Source of the DNA: Actinomycetes bacterium
Lineage (GTDB): Bacteria > Actinomycetota > Actinomycetes > Actinomycetales > Beutenbergiaceae
Reading direction: 5' to 3'
Length of the DNA: 5,609 bases
Assembly (NCBI GenBank): GCA_021793935.1
Contig: JAJYRV010000151.1
Span: forward strand, 1-5,609
Shown here: positions 4,760 through 5,609 of the stretch, one piece after another
Position numbering within the stretch: the first letter of the stretch is position 1
How the letters are laid out: each line of letters starts with the position of its first letter
Notes under the pieces: generated by a model
The model's input: the letters and a program-made list of their open reading frames with translations, nothing else
Database searches by the model: none
What the model was told of the DNA's origin: nothing
Made by a program: the position numbers and the translations under genes

Positions 4760-5609
4760 TCAACGGCGGCTGAAGGCCTCGATCCGCTCCAACGCACCGG
4801 CCACGGCCTCGGCCCCGGCGGCGAACGACAGCCGCACGAAGTTCCCGCCGTTCGCCCCGTCGAAGTCCGATCCGGGCACGAGCGCAACACCGGCTTCCTC
4901 GAGCAGCGCGGCGGCCCAGGCGGAGGAGTCCTCGTAGTCCCCGAGCGGCACCGCCCCGTAGAGGTAGAACGCGCCGTCGGCGGGCGCGATCGGCCCCCAC
5001 CCGAGGCGAGGTGCGCCGTCGAGCGCGATCTGCCGTACTCGGGCAAGCTCGGCGACCCGCGCGTCGGCCTCGTCGTAGGCCTCGGGCGAGAACGCGGCGA
5101 GCACTGCTCCCTGGGCGGGGCTGGGCGGGCTCAGGGCGACGTTACCGGCGAGCGCGTCGATCGCCGAGCGCAGTTCCTCGGGCATGATCATCCATCCGAT
5201 GCGCCACCCCGTCATCCCCCAGTACTTGGAGAACGAGGAGACGATGATCGCGTGCGGGTCGAGGTTCGCCACGCACACCCCGCGCGGGTGGTCGCCGCTC
5301 GTGTAGGTGATGCCGTGGTAGATCTCATCGGAGACGATCCGCACCCCACGGGCATGGCACCACGCGACGAGTTCCCGCAGCCGCGCCTCGCTGATCATCG
5401 TCCCGGTCGGGTTCGCCGGGGAAGCGAGCACAATGCCCCGAATCGGCCCCTGCTCGTGCACCTCGGCGAGCGCCGCGACCGTCGGTTGAAAGTCCGTCTC
5501 CGGCCCGCAGTCAATTTCGACGACGTCGATGCCCAGCGTCCGCAACAGGTTCCGGTAGGCGGGGTAGCCCGGGCGGGTGAGCACGACCCGATCACCGGGG
5601 TTGAACGCC
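4760..5609 (-). CDS. PLP-dependent class I/II aminotransferase, C-terminal part; 5' end beyond the right edge
   Basis: The last 282 residues of a fold-type-I aminotransferase are visible; the frame is open to the window edge, beginning AFNPGDRVVLTRPGYPAYR, so the N-terminal roughly 100 residues are missing. Conserved features on the visible part are SPANPTG (its Asn codon at 5413-5411), VSDEIYHGITY (Asp codon at 5329-5327, which contacts the PLP ring nitrogen; Tyr follows), SSFSKYWGMTGWRIGW (Schiff-base Lys codon at 5227-5225) and FVRLSFA near the C-terminus (Arg codon at 4834-4832, which binds the substrate carboxylate). This is the AspC/AlaT-like pattern and implies amino-group transfer between an amino acid and a 2-oxo acid in the cytoplasm. 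The exact substrate (aspartate, alanine, aromatic or other) cannot be read from this fragment. The gene is convergent with the membrane-protein gene and its start lies outside the window. Confidence 0.93.
   Translation of the reverse strand, partial: AFNPGDRVVLTRPGYPAYRNLLRTLGIDVVEIDCGPETDFQPTVAALAEVHEQGPIRGIVLASPANPTGTMISEARLRELVAWCHARGVRIVSDEIYHGITYTSGDHPRGVCVANLDPHAIIVSSFSKYWGMTGWRIGWMIMPEELRSAIDALAGNVALSPPSPAQGAVLAAFSPEAYDEADARVAELARVRQIALDGAPRLGWGPIAPADGAFYLYGAVPLGDYEDSSAWAAALLEEAGVALVPGSDFDGANGGNFVRLSFAAGAEAVAGALERIEAFSRR

Noticed and set aside
4745..4775. Possible hairpin (GCCGC ... GCGGC around CCCCGGGG) between the convergent membrane-protein and aminotransferase stops
   Set aside because: The arms are only about 5 bp with a long loop and lie partly inside the aminotransferase coding sequence; not convincing as a terminator.
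4156..5046. Minus-strand open frame (296 codons) opposite the XRE regulator and membrane protein and running into the aminotransferase
   Set aside because: Its Arg/Ser/Pro/Thr-rich composition and overlap with three well-supported genes mark it as a shadow.

Overview
The window looks like chromosomal DNA from a high-GC Gram-positive bacterium (Actinomycetota). Three things support this: GC-rich codon third positions, frequent GTG/TTG-type starts, and a surface protein with a C-terminal sortase sorting signal followed by a hydrophobic helix and an Arg-rich tail. I cannot name the genus from sequence alone. I see no rRNA, tRNA, CRISPR array, insertion sequence or phage gene.

Layout, left to right. 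(1) 1-430, minus strand: the N-terminal 143 residues of a secreted protein with a signal peptide and a lamin-tail domain; it continues past the left edge. (2) About 200 bp of divergent intergenic DNA holding a short palindrome and a 10-bp direct repeat. (3) 630-3140, plus strand: a large secreted, probably cell-wall-anchored metallophosphatase/5'-nucleotidase with a very acidic N-terminal linker and an MPETG sorting motif. (4) 3141-3294: convergent intergenic region with a strong 10-bp GC hairpin and a second palindrome beside it. (5) 3295-3969, minus strand: family-1 uracil-DNA glycosylase (ung). (6) 3970-4134: control region with two related 20-bp palindromes around a TTGACA promoter. (7) 4135-4329, plus strand: a 64-residue XRE-type repressor-like protein. 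(8) 4316-4744, plus strand: a four-helix membrane protein translationally coupled to the repressor. (9) 4760-5609, minus strand: a PLP-dependent class I/II aminotransferase, cut by the right edge.

Functional reading. Genes 1 and 3 face away from each other and both encode exported proteins. If gene 1 is an ExeM/NucH-type extracellular nuclease, as its domain order suggests, the pair would degrade extracellular nucleic acid to nucleotides and then to nucleoside plus phosphate at the cell surface. Genes 7 and 8 form a small regulator/membrane-protein module whose own promoter is bracketed by probable operators. The ung and aminotransferase genes look like ordinary housekeeping neighbours.

The most interesting signals are the double-palindrome control region at 4035-4100, the non-canonical MPETG sorting motif, and the divergent arrangement of the two exported genes. 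I do not see a clearly new multi-gene system here.
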